A program made the position numbers and the translations under genes. DNA of 40,768 nt from Stieleria sedimenti (GTDB lineage Bacteria; Planctomycetota; Planctomycetia; Pirellulales; Pirellulaceae). The number at the start of each line of letters is the position of its first letter. Within the stretch, counting starts at the first letter, position 1. The DNA is taken from positions 9,393-50,160 of the forward strand of contig NZ_JANZKV010000228.1 in assembly GCF_025060895.1 (NCBI RefSeq). The letters run 5' to 3'. The notes under the pieces are model-generated. The model saw only the letters and a program-made list of their open reading frames with translations, did not search any database and had not been told where the DNA came from. Of this stretch, positions 34,229 to 40,768 are shown one piece after another.

Positions 34229-34531
34229 TCATGGCGACATTCCGTGGTCGGGCAACCGGCTGCGAATGATCTTGGTCGTCGGTTCACCGGGCAAGATCGT
34301 GTCGCTCCACCACTCCCCCTCGAATCGATAGCGGACTTGGATCGCGCGGGCGGTCCCTTGGGCGAATGCCGCTTCGGCATCGGCCAGCGTTACCGCGGCG
34401 TCGTCCGATGCGGTTCGCAACTGCACGTGCCGGACTTCAGATCCGGCCTCTAGATCGGCAAACAACGCCATCACCTGATCCCGCGCCCATTCGGCCTGCA
34501 GGATTTCTGGAAGCGGTTCTTCGGACGTCAT
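34229..34531 (-). CDS. Small protein coupled to the napF-like gene, function unknown
   Basis: This protein of 100 residues has many acidic side chains and Ala, and no cysteine, signal peptide or membrane segment. Its second half has a strand-like pattern (RAIQVRYRFEGEWWSDTILP). The start ATG overlaps the stop of the ferredoxin gene by 4 bases (ATGA), which supports a real, translationally coupled gene in the nitrate reductase operon. I do not recognise the family. A role in maturation or assembly of the reductase is possible from position only. Confidence 0.68.
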   Translation of the reverse strand: MTSEEPLPEILQAEWARDQVMALFADLEAGSEVRHVQLRTASDDAAVTLADAEAAFAQGTARAIQVRYRFEGEWWSDTILPGEPTTKIIRSRLPDHGMSP

Positions 34532-35259
34532 GACGGCAAGCTCGGACGATTAAATAGCGGCATCAACAAAATCGCGTTTTCTGGTGCCGGACAAACGTAA
34601 CGGCAGACACCACAACCGGTGCATGCCCCTTCATCGATCGTCGGCTTTCCATCGGAAACACGGATCACGCCTGCGGTCGGACAACGCTCGCTGCAAACCG
34701 TGCAGGTCGTCGAGTGATGGGCCAGACACAGGTGCTCGGTGATCCTGGCGGTGCCGATCGCCTTGGGCAGCGACCGGGACAGCACGCCCGGTTCGCAAGC
34801 GCTAATACAAGGAAAGTCTTCACACATCAGACACGCGTTGGCATCGGCGTTGATGGTCGGCGTCCCCGCGATCGCACCCGTGCGATCCGGTGCCTTGACG
34901 ATCGCGTCATGCGGACAGGCGTCGACACAATCGCCACAGCGCGTGCAACCGGCGAGAAACTGGGACTCGGCGACGGCACCGGGGGGCCGAAAGACCGGGT
35001 ACGACCTCGGCGGTGCGGTCGTGTCGAACGCCGTCGGCCTGACCGGTTCGATCGCGATGCCGCCGATACTGCGTGGCGGTTTGGCTGACGGCACGGGATC
35101 GGATCCGTCGACGTCCTCACGCGTTTTCGGATAACGCATCACCAAAGGCGTCCGCTCGGAAGGACGCACCAATTTCCACAGTCTGCCTTGCAGCAGATCG
35201 CGGCGATTGAGCGTCGGCTTTTTGCTCGGTTGATTGTCGTCTGCCGCAGGCAATGGCAT
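34528..35259 (-). CDS. NapF-like ferredoxin
   Basis: This 243-residue protein carries four cysteine groups of the ferredoxin type: CTRCGDCVDACP, CLMCEDFPCISACE, CTVCSERCP and CTGCGVCRYVCP, suited to several [4Fe-4S] clusters. An N-terminal RRDLLQGRLW segment recalls the start of NapF. There is no clear exported signal, so it is probably cytoplasmic, as NapF is, where it may help load or mature NapA. Canonical NapF is about 165 residues; this one has an extra Pro-rich N-terminal stretch of about 80 residues. It follows the NapB-like gene after a 204-base gap filled with a repeat element, and it overlaps the next small gene by ATGA. Confidence 0.85.
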   Translation of the reverse strand: MPLPAADDNQPSKKPTLNRRDLLQGRLWKLVRPSERTPLVMRYPKTREDVDGSDPVPSAKPPRSIGGIAIEPVRPTAFDTTAPPRSYPVFRPPGAVAESQFLAGCTRCGDCVDACPHDAIVKAPDRTGAIAGTPTINADANACLMCEDFPCISACEPGVLSRSLPKAIGTARITEHLCLAHHSTTCTVCSERCPTAGVIRVSDGKPTIDEGACTGCGVCRYVCPAPENAILLMPLFNRPSLPS

Positions 35260-35358
35260 TGGATCGATCCGTCAAGTTGGGTGTGGATGACCGTCGGCCA
35301 ATCCGAAACGCGTGGCGTTCGTCCACCTAGAGCGTTGCCCTAGGCTACGGATGTGAAC

Positions 35359-35420
35359 GGCCGTTGGCCGAATCGGTCCATACGGACCGTTGATTCCCCG
35401 CACACGCTTGGCCAACGGCC
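35359..35420. repeat. GGCCGTTGGCC inverted repeat within the nap operon
   Basis: GGCCGTTGGCC (35359-35369) and GGCCAACGGCC (35410-35420) are exact complements. Between them lies a small CGGTCC ATA CGGACCG-like stem near 35374. It sits in the 204-base gap between the NapB-like and NapF-like genes and could attenuate or process the operon transcript. Confidence 0.85.
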
Positions 35421-35463
35421 TACGACAACCATCGGACGATGGACGAACGCGACGACGCCGAAT

Positions 35464-36285
35464 TTAATTCACCGCCACATCCAACGGCGGCAACATCGGA
35501 ATCGCCTTGGCCGGAATCGCTTGATCCAAGGCGGCGGACGGCGCGTGGCATTGGGTGCAATTGGTTCGCCAGGGGTGCGTCGATTCCATCCCGGCCCAAC
35601 CGTTGGGGCCGCCGTGACAGGCGTTACAGCTTTCTCGCATCCACTGCGAATGTGGAATCGTGGGCGGCGCGCCGGGGTAGGCCCGTTTTCCGGCTTGGGG
35701 TGCCGCTAGGCCGACGAAACCATTGTCAACCTCATGGGGAACGTCTTGAAACGGCGTCGGCGGAGGCGGCGAGTGGCATTGGACGCAGTTGGCTAAATAT
35801 GCGTGCGACATCACGCTGGCCTTCATCCCGTCCAACCGAATGCCGCCGCCATGGCAGGCGTAGCAGGCCGCGTCGCTGGTGTTCTCCACCGCGTGCGGGA
35901 TGATCGGCGGAGCCCCGTTGTACGCTCTCCGGGAGGACCGGATGCGACTCGAATCCAGTTTATCGGCTTCACTCGGCTCGATCTGCTTGAACAAATCGTA
36001 CGCCGGCTGATCCGATAGCGCGACAGGTTTTGCCTGGTAGGCGTCGGTCGGCCCCATCGGTGTGGCGGGAATCTCGGCATAATTGACCGCCGGGACGACC
36101 TTGCCCGACGCGTCGGCCGCGGAGGTTTGGGCGACGTCCGTGGGAGAGCGCCGGGACACGCCATCGGGCGCGGGCACACCGTCGGAGAGCCCGACGAGAT
36201 ATCCGATCACGGAGACCGCCAGGACGCTGAATAGAAACAGAGATGTCAGGCGACCGCGTCGCACCGGTTTGGCTGGTTCGCTCAT
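35464..36285 (-). CDS. Tetrahaem NapB-like cytochrome c (tandem duplication)
   Basis: This 273-residue protein has one N-terminal membrane/signal segment (LFLFSVLAVSVIGYLVG) and four haem motifs: CYACH (141-145), CVQCH (167-171), CNACH (220-224) and CTQCH (243-247). Canonical NapB is a two-haem protein of about 150 residues with the segment RAYPGAPPTIPH before its first haem. Here that segment occurs twice, RAYNGAPPIIPH (120-131) and RAYPGAPPTIPH (201-212), each followed by two haem sites, so the NapB unit has been duplicated in one chain. It should receive electrons in the periplasm and pass them to NapA. Its ATG overlaps the napA stop by 4 bases (ATGA). Confidence 0.88.
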   Translation of the reverse strand: MSEPAKPVRRGRLTSLFLFSVLAVSVIGYLVGLSDGVPAPDGVSRRSPTDVAQTSAADASGKVVPAVNYAEIPATPMGPTDAYQAKPVALSDQPAYDLFKQIEPSEADKLDSSRIRSSRRAYNGAPPIIPHAVENTSDAACYACHGGGIRLDGMKASVMSHAYLANCVQCHSPPPPTPFQDVPHEVDNGFVGLAAPQAGKRAYPGAPPTIPHSQWMRESCNACHGGPNGWAGMESTHPWRTNCTQCHAPSAALDQAIPAKAIPMLPPLDVAVN

Positions 36286-38699
36286 GACGATGCCTCACTG
36301 AGCTTGCGAACTCGGACGGCGCACTTCTTGTAATCCGGTTGCTTGGAGAACGGGTCGTGATCATCCAAGGTGCAGTTGTTGATCAGTTTGGTCTCGTCAA
36401 AGAACGGAACGAAGATCGTTCCCCGCGGCGGTCGGCCACGGCCATCGATCCACACCGGCAGCTGCGTCGTGCCACGTCTCGATTCGATCACCACCGTTTC
36501 CCCTTGGCGAATGTTCTGCGCCAAGGCGTCCTGCAAATTCATTTCGACATAGGCGGTCGGCATGGCGCGGTTCAGTTGGGGCAGACGCCGGGTCATCGTC
36601 CCGGTGTGCCAGTGCTCCAGCACCCGTCCGGTGCACAGCCACATCGGGAACTCTTCGTCGGGAACCTCCGGCGGTGGTTGGTAATCGTGGAACCAAACCT
36701 GGGCGCGCCCGTCACCGCTGGTGGAATGATAGAAGTCGAATTCCTCGCCTTCGGCGACGAACGGGTCGTCGAAGCCGGCGAAACGAAATCGCGTTTCGCG
36801 CCAAGACCCGTCGTCTTGCTGTACGACCGGCCAACGCAATCCACGTGCTTTGACATACTCGTCATAGGGCGCCAGGTTCTTGTGTTTCATCGTCGTGAAC
36901 TGGCGATACTCCTCGAACAAATGCTTGTCGACGTTCGTGTCGTAGTAGTGTTCAAATTCCCAAATCGGGATGTCTTCGCCCTGTTCGTCTTTGACTGAGA
37001 AAATGAATTCGCCGTCTTTGTCTTTCATGCCTTCGTGACCGAGTTCCAGCAATCGGTGCGCGATGGCGATCGTCATCCAGGTGTCGTCACGAGCTTCGCC
37101 CGGCGGGTCGACCAGCTTGAACCACTGTTGGGTTCGACGTTCACTGTTGCCGTAGATCCCGTTTTTTTCGACCCACAGCGCGGCCGGCAAAATCAAGTCG
37201 GCCAACTGCGTCGTCGCCGTCGGATAAACCTCCGAGACGATCAAGAACTTGTCGTTTAGTTTTTCCTTGTCGTTGAACAACTTGTTCAAGTTGGGCAGGG
37301 TTTGGCCCGGATTGGTGACCTGGACAAACAACGTGTCGATGTCGCCGCCCTCGTCGGCAGACTTGGTGAACTGGTCGAACATCTTGACCGTGTGGTAGCC
37401 CGGCGTAGAGCTGATGCGACCGGCCGGCAGGTTCCAAAACCCTTCGCACTGGGCGCGATGATCCGGATTGGCGACCACCCGACCGCCGGGCAACGCGTGA
37501 GCGAGTGTGCCGACTTCGCGAACCGTCCCGCAAGCAGACGGCTGCCCGGTCAAACTGGTCGGCGCATCGCCGGGGCGTCCGAAGTGGCCGCTCAGCAGAT
37601 GGACCCCGTGGACCAGCGAGTTGACCGCCGTGCCCATCGTGTGCTGGTTCATCCCCATGCACCACAAACTGGTGATCCGCAAATTGCGGTCGCCGAACAG
37701 TTTGCCCAGCATGCGGATCTGGTCGGCGGGAACCCCCGAAAGCTCTTCGACACGTTCGGGCGTGTACGCCGCGATCCGCTTGCGAAACTCGTCTTCCGAA
37801 ATCGCCTCGCCTTGCAGCGTGGGGGTTTCCGATTCGAGCGTCCGAAACGCGCAATGTTTTTCCACGAAGTCTTTGTCGTAGGTGCCCGAAGCGATCAGCT
37901 GGTTCATGATCCCCAAGGCGATCGCAACGTCGCCGTGGGGGGCCATTTCCAAATAATCATTGGCCGCATCGGTGGTCCGTGTCCGTCGGGTGGAAATGTC
38001 GATGATGCGAACGTTCTCTCCGCGGGAGCGGCGGTCGGTGACCCGTGAAAACAGAATCGGGTGCATTTCCGCGGGGTTGTTGCCCCAAGTGATCAGCACA
38101 TCGCAGGCGTCCAGGTCGTCGTAGCAGCCGGCCGGCTCGTCGACCCCGTACGTGGCCAGAAACCCGGTCACGGCCGAGGCCATACACAACCGAGCGTTGG
38201 GGTCGATGTGGTTGTTGGAAAGCCCGCCCTTCATCAACTTTTGCGCCGCGTAGCCTTCGGGGATCGTCCATTGACCGCTGCCGTAAAACGCGAACTTCTC
38301 GGGCGCGTCCATGATGCGTTGGGCGATGATGTCGATCGCTTCGTCCCACTCGATTTCGACCAGACCGCCGTCTTTGCGAAGCAACGGTTTCGTCAATCGA
38401 TCCGCGCCATACAAGATGCCACCGACGTGATAGCCCTTGACGCACAACAGCCCCTTGTTGACCTCGGCAGCCTTGTCTCCGGCGACCGCCACCACGCGCC
38501 CCTCGTGCACGCCGACCTGGAGGTGACACCCGGTTCCGCAAAAACGACACGGTGCCTTGCTCCACGTCAATTCGTCTCCATCGCTGGGCGCGTCGGCCGC
38601 ACCGAGCACCGGCAAGGAGAACTCCCCTTCGCCGAGCACCATCGAACCGGCCGCTGCCATCGCGGCGGACTTGAGAAAACCACGTCGCTTTGAATCCAT
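36282..38699 (-). CDS. napA: Periplasmic nitrate reductase catalytic subunit
   Basis: The protein has 805 residues. A twin-arginine signal (SKRRGFLKSAAMAAAG) is followed by a [4Fe-4S] site CRFCGTGC...C (Cys51, Cys54, Cys58, Cys86) with the conserved Lys88. The Mo-ligand segment is ARLCMASAVTGF with Cys172. DACDVLITWGNNPAEMHPIL, LWCMGMNQHTMGTAVNSLVH and the C-terminal molybdopterin-binding region (CTGRVLEHWHTGTMTRR) are typical of NapA. It reduces nitrate to nitrite at a bis-MGD molybdenum centre in the periplasm. It starts 16 bases after napD and overlaps the cytochrome gene, so the three are one operon. Confidence 0.95.
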   Translation of the reverse strand: MDSKRRGFLKSAAMAAAGSMVLGEGEFSLPVLGAADAPSDGDELTWSKAPCRFCGTGCHLQVGVHEGRVVAVAGDKAAEVNKGLLCVKGYHVGGILYGADRLTKPLLRKDGGLVEIEWDEAIDIIAQRIMDAPEKFAFYGSGQWTIPEGYAAQKLMKGGLSNNHIDPNARLCMASAVTGFLATYGVDEPAGCYDDLDACDVLITWGNNPAEMHPILFSRVTDRRSRGENVRIIDISTRRTRTTDAANDYLEMAPHGDVAIALGIMNQLIASGTYDKDFVEKHCAFRTLESETPTLQGEAISEDEFRKRIAAYTPERVEELSGVPADQIRMLGKLFGDRNLRITSLWCMGMNQHTMGTAVNSLVHGVHLLSGHFGRPGDAPTSLTGQPSACGTVREVGTLAHALPGGRVVANPDHRAQCEGFWNLPAGRISSTPGYHTVKMFDQFTKSADEGGDIDTLFVQVTNPGQTLPNLNKLFNDKEKLNDKFLIVSEVYPTATTQLADLILPAALWVEKNGIYGNSERRTQQWFKLVDPPGEARDDTWMTIAIAHRLLELGHEGMKDKDGEFIFSVKDEQGEDIPIWEFEHYYDTNVDKHLFEEYRQFTTMKHKNLAPYDEYVKARGLRWPVVQQDDGSWRETRFRFAGFDDPFVAEGEEFDFYHSTSGDGRAQVWFHDYQPPPEVPDEEFPMWLCTGRVLEHWHTGTMTRRLPQLNRAMPTAYVEMNLQDALAQNIRQGETVVIESRRGTTQLPVWIDGRGRPPRGTIFVPFFDETKLINNCTLDDHDPFSKQPDYKKCAVRVRKLSEASS

Positions 38700-38715
38700 C
38701 TCTGTTCCCTACTGG

Positions 38716-38991
38716 TCAGTCCACCGAATCGGTCGTTGAAGAGGAGTTTGGGGTCGCGTCGTCATCGAATCCGACGAACGCAACCTGGATGCCCGCTACC
38801 CCGGGCAAGTCCTGTACCCACTGGTAAATCTTTTTGTCGTCCGCTTGCGAAGCCGTGTCAACAACGATCGCACATTGTCGCCGGTCGCAGGCGCCAACTT
38901 CGATCGCAGGCTCGGCGCGCAAACGGGAAAGGGTTTCGTCGGGGTGGTCGAACGTTTGATCGAAAGTGATCACCAAGCCGCTGATTGGCAC
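38716..38991 (-). CDS. napD: NapD chaperone
   Basis: This 91-residue protein begins with PISGLVITFDQ, the usual NapD start, and keeps the two-strand/helix pattern of the family (RRQCAIVVDTAS and GIQVAFVGFDD). NapD binds the Tat signal of NapA in the cytoplasm and holds it back until the cofactors are inserted. The acidic Ser/Thr tail is longer than usual. The start is GTG 38989-38991 with a purine-rich GAAGAAG stretch upstream. It is the first gene of the - strand nap operon and divergent from the cytochrome gene, with about 94 bases between the starts. Confidence 0.88.
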   Translation of the reverse strand: MPISGLVITFDQTFDHPDETLSRLRAEPAIEVGACDRRQCAIVVDTASQADDKKIYQWVQDLPGVAGIQVAFVGFDDDATPNSSSTTDSVD

Positions 38992-39085
38992 TTCGCTTGC
39001 TTCTTCTACTTGAGTAGTGTTTAATCTGCACAGCAGTGTATAGGTTTTGTCTCGTCAGTTGAACCCAATCCCCGCCAGAAAATGC

Positions 39086-39784
39086 ATGACGCGAATCGCC
39101 AGTCTTGTTTCAGCCGGTGTCATTTGTACAGCCGCGTTGATGGTTGTGGTGTGCTGGGACAGCACACCACCGCGTGACAATCAGCACAGGGAGCGCGACG
39201 TTGCAGCGCAGTCGATCTCATCGGAGCCTTCCGGGCGACCGGTTCAGTCGCGCAGCGAGACAGAACGCGACCCGGGTGAGCCGGGGCGTCACGCCGTCGT
39301 GGTTCGTCGCCCCGCAGGTCCGCCGCTGATCGAGCTGGCCGCGACGGACCCGCAAGGTCGATCCGGCCAGGTCGCCTGCTCGACCTGTCACAGCGTCCGC
39401 CCACCCAACCTTGCCAACCGGACCAGCGATTCGTTGGACGAGTTTCACCAGGGATTGGCGTTCAATCACGGCACGTTGACGTGTTATGCCTGCCACAACC
39501 CCGAACAATCCGACGCCTTGCGTTTGGCCGACGGCAGTGCGGTCGAGTATCGCGACGTGATGACGTTGTGTTCGCAATGCCACGCCGCCCAGGCGACCGC
39601 GTTTCGGCATGGTGCCCACGGCGGCATGAACGGGCACTGGGATTTGTCGCGCGGTCCGCAAACGAAAAACAACTGCATCGATTGTCACGACCCCCACGAG
39701 CCGAGTTACCCCAAGATGATCGTCGGCTTCAAGCCACGGGATCGATTTCTAAAGGATGAAACGAAGCATGACGACCACGAATGA
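39086..39784 (+). CDS. Tetrahaem periplasmic cytochrome c
   Basis: From ATG 39086 the protein has 232 residues. An N-terminal membrane anchor or signal (IASLVSAGVICTAALMVVVC) and a charged linker precede four haem motifs: CSTCH (98-102), CYACH (133-137), CSQCH (162-166) and CIDCH (197-201). Extra His residues between the motifs could be distal ligands. It resembles small multihaem quinol-linked cytochromes but is not clearly NapC, which has a different haem spacing. A TTG at 39047 would add 13 residues before the anchor and is less likely. The stop overlaps the next gene by up to 29 bases. It is divergent from the nap operon, which suggests a part in the same electron path. Confidence 0.82.
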   Translation: MTRIASLVSAGVICTAALMVVVCWDSTPPRDNQHRERDVAAQSISSEPSGRPVQSRSETERDPGEPGRHAVVVRRPAGPPLIELAATDPQGRSGQVACSTCHSVRPPNLANRTSDSLDEFHQGLAFNHGTLTCYACHNPEQSDALRLADGSAVEYRDVMTLCSQCHAAQATAFRHGAHGGMNGHWDLSRGPQTKNNCIDCHDPHEPSYPKMIVGFKPRDRFLKDETKHDDHE

Positions 39785-40730
39785 TCCGTCACCGACAGGT
39801 GATGGCGGGCGCGATCGTTCGCTGCCGGTCATCGCAAATCCCAGCCGTCGCACCGCGGTCAAAGGCGCGTTCGCCACGCTGGGCGCCGCCGCCTTTGTTG
39901 CCGCCGTCTCCCCGTTGCGGCAAGCCGCCCAGCGGACCTCGGCGGCCGAGTTCATGCAATCGCACTACAAACGCTTGACCGATCAGGACAAGCGTCTGGT
40001 GATCGAGCGGCTGGAAGCGGAGGCCAAAGAAAACCATGGCGTCGAGGTTGAGATCGCCGACGACCGTCCGATCCCGGGCACCAAATTTGTCTACGCGATC
40101 AATCTGAGCGTCTGCAACGGCAACGGAAAATGCGTCGAGGCCTGTCACAAAGAGAACAATCACGACCGGTCGACCGGCCAGTCGTACATCCGTGTTTTGG
40201 AAATGCCCAAGGGCACGATGGACATGGAGCAGGGCAACACGACCTACAGCGGCGTGGTTCCCAAAGACGACAAATTTTACTTGCCGGTCCAGTGCCAACA
40301 GTGTGACGAACCGCCTTGCGTCGATGTCTGTCCGGTCAAAGCGACCTGGAAGGAAGAAGATGGGATCGTCGTGGTCGATTACAACTGGTGCATCGGCTGC
40401 CGGTACTGCGAAGCGGCCTGCCCCTACCACGCGCGTCGGTTCAATTGGAAACAGGCAGAGATTCCTGCCGAGGAAATCAATCCGGACCAAAGCTACCTGA
40501 GCAATCGAATTCGCCCCGTCGGGGTCGTGGAAAAGTGCACCTATTGTTTGCATCGAACCCGTCGCGGGAAGCTGCCCGCTTGCCTGGAAGCTTGCCCGAC
40601 CGGTGCCCGCGTGTTCGGAAACATTTTGGACCCCGATTCGAACATCCGTTGGATCCTGGAAAACAAACGGGTCTACATCCTGAAGGAAGAATTGGGGACC
40701 AAGCCGGCGTTCTTTTACTACTTCGACTGA
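39768..40730 (+). CDS. Tat-exported Fe-S protein (NrfC/DmsB-like)
   Basis: From ATG 39768 it has 320 residues; ATG 39756 would add four, and residue numbers here count from that longer start. A twin-arginine signal (PSRRTAVKGAFATLGAAA) precedes a four-cluster ferredoxin domain. Three cysteine sets are complete: 180/183/188/192, 212/215/218/222 and 261/264/276/280. The first reads CNGNGKCVEAC (120-130), so the usual second cysteine is Asn123 and only 15 of 16 ligands are present. Such subunits carry electrons between a membrane NrfD-type quinol protein and a periplasmic partner. The coding start lies inside the end of the tetrahaem cytochrome gene, so the two are coupled. No membrane subunit is seen before the window ends. 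Confidence 0.85.
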   Translation: MTTTNDPSPTGDGGRDRSLPVIANPSRRTAVKGAFATLGAAAFVAAVSPLRQAAQRTSAAEFMQSHYKRLTDQDKRLVIERLEAEAKENHGVEVEIADDRPIPGTKFVYAINLSVCNGNGKCVEACHKENNHDRSTGQSYIRVLEMPKGTMDMEQGNTTYSGVVPKDDKFYLPVQCQQCDEPPCVDVCPVKATWKEEDGIVVVDYNWCIGCRYCEAACPYHARRFNWKQAEIPAEEINPDQSYLSNRIRPVGVVEKCTYCLHRTRRGKLPACLEACPTGARVFGNILDPDSNIRWILENKRVYILKEELGTKPAFFYYFD

Positions 40731-40747
40731 ACAACACAACATCCAAA

Positions 40748-40766
40748 CCGTTGGTGTCCAGGCTTT
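40748..40766. repeat. CCGTTGGTGTCCAGGCTTT repeat arm at window end
   Basis: This 19-base sequence is identical to 30334-30352. It begins 18 bases after the Fe-S protein stop and may continue as a hairpin past the window. Confidence 0.8.
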
Positions 40767-40768
40767 AG

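Noticed and set aside
38956..38975. FNR-like site near the nap promoter (TTGATCGAAAGTGATCA)
   Set aside because: The half-site spacing is wrong for FNR and the sequence is within the napD coding region; not strong enough to call.

Overview
This window looks like a chromosomal segment of a planctomycete, most likely a Pirellulaceae (Rhodopirellula-like) bacterium. The evidence is: two very large secreted cytochromes of the Pirellula/Verrucomicrobium type (beta-propeller, HEAT-like region, C-terminal haem domain); a planctomycete-style Ser/Thr kinase-like membrane protein; a mitochondrial-type EF-G; moderately high GC; GTG/TTG starts with weak ribosome binding sites; and many intergenic palindromic repeats. 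No tRNA, rRNA, CRISPR array, prophage or transposase gene was recognised. The assignment rests on sequence reading alone.

Layout. 0.2-11.5 kb: two PVC-type cytochrome/dehydrogenase genes on the + strand flank a 1602-residue DUF4132-type protein on the - strand whose 5' end may carry a frameshift. 11.5-14.9 kb: 3-methyladenine DNA glycosylase, a divergent amidohydrolase, a 23-copy heptanucleotide satellite and a radical SAM protein. 15-20.7 kb: a glycogen/alpha-glucan block on the - strand (glycogen synthase, GalT-like nucleotidyltransferase, GH57 glucanotransferase). 20.9-25.9 kb: a membrane pseudokinase with a TPAEQ repeat, convergent with a secreted protein of unknown function. 26.4-30.2 kb: an ABC-2 permease and an ABC exporter-like protein whose nucleotide-binding motifs are nearly all lost. 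30.6-34 kb: rpsR translationally coupled to a hotdog thioesterase, divergent from a spd/mitochondrial-type fusA. 34.2-40.7 kb: a periplasmic nitrate reductase locus (napD, napA, a tandemly duplicated tetrahaem NapB-like cytochrome, a NapF-like ferredoxin, a small coupled protein), divergent from a tetrahaem cytochrome c and a Tat-exported Fe-S protein.

How the genes may work together. NapDA with the NapB-like protein should make a periplasmic nitrate reductase, but NapC, NapG and NapH are absent from the window. The divergent tetrahaem cytochrome plus Fe-S protein could supply an alternative quinol route, probably with a membrane subunit beyond the window edge (inference). GlgA, the GalT-like protein and GH57 fit polyglucan synthesis and remodelling.

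The most distinctive non-coding signal is the repeat content. All five convergent gene junctions hold palindromic arrays, each junction with its own family or families, and in one case a 27-bp perfect inverted repeat supplies the stop codon of the neighbouring gene. The main leads are the degenerate ABC ATPase, the doubled NapB, a structured rpsR leader, an Fe-S protein lacking one ligand cysteine, and the convergent-junction palindromes.
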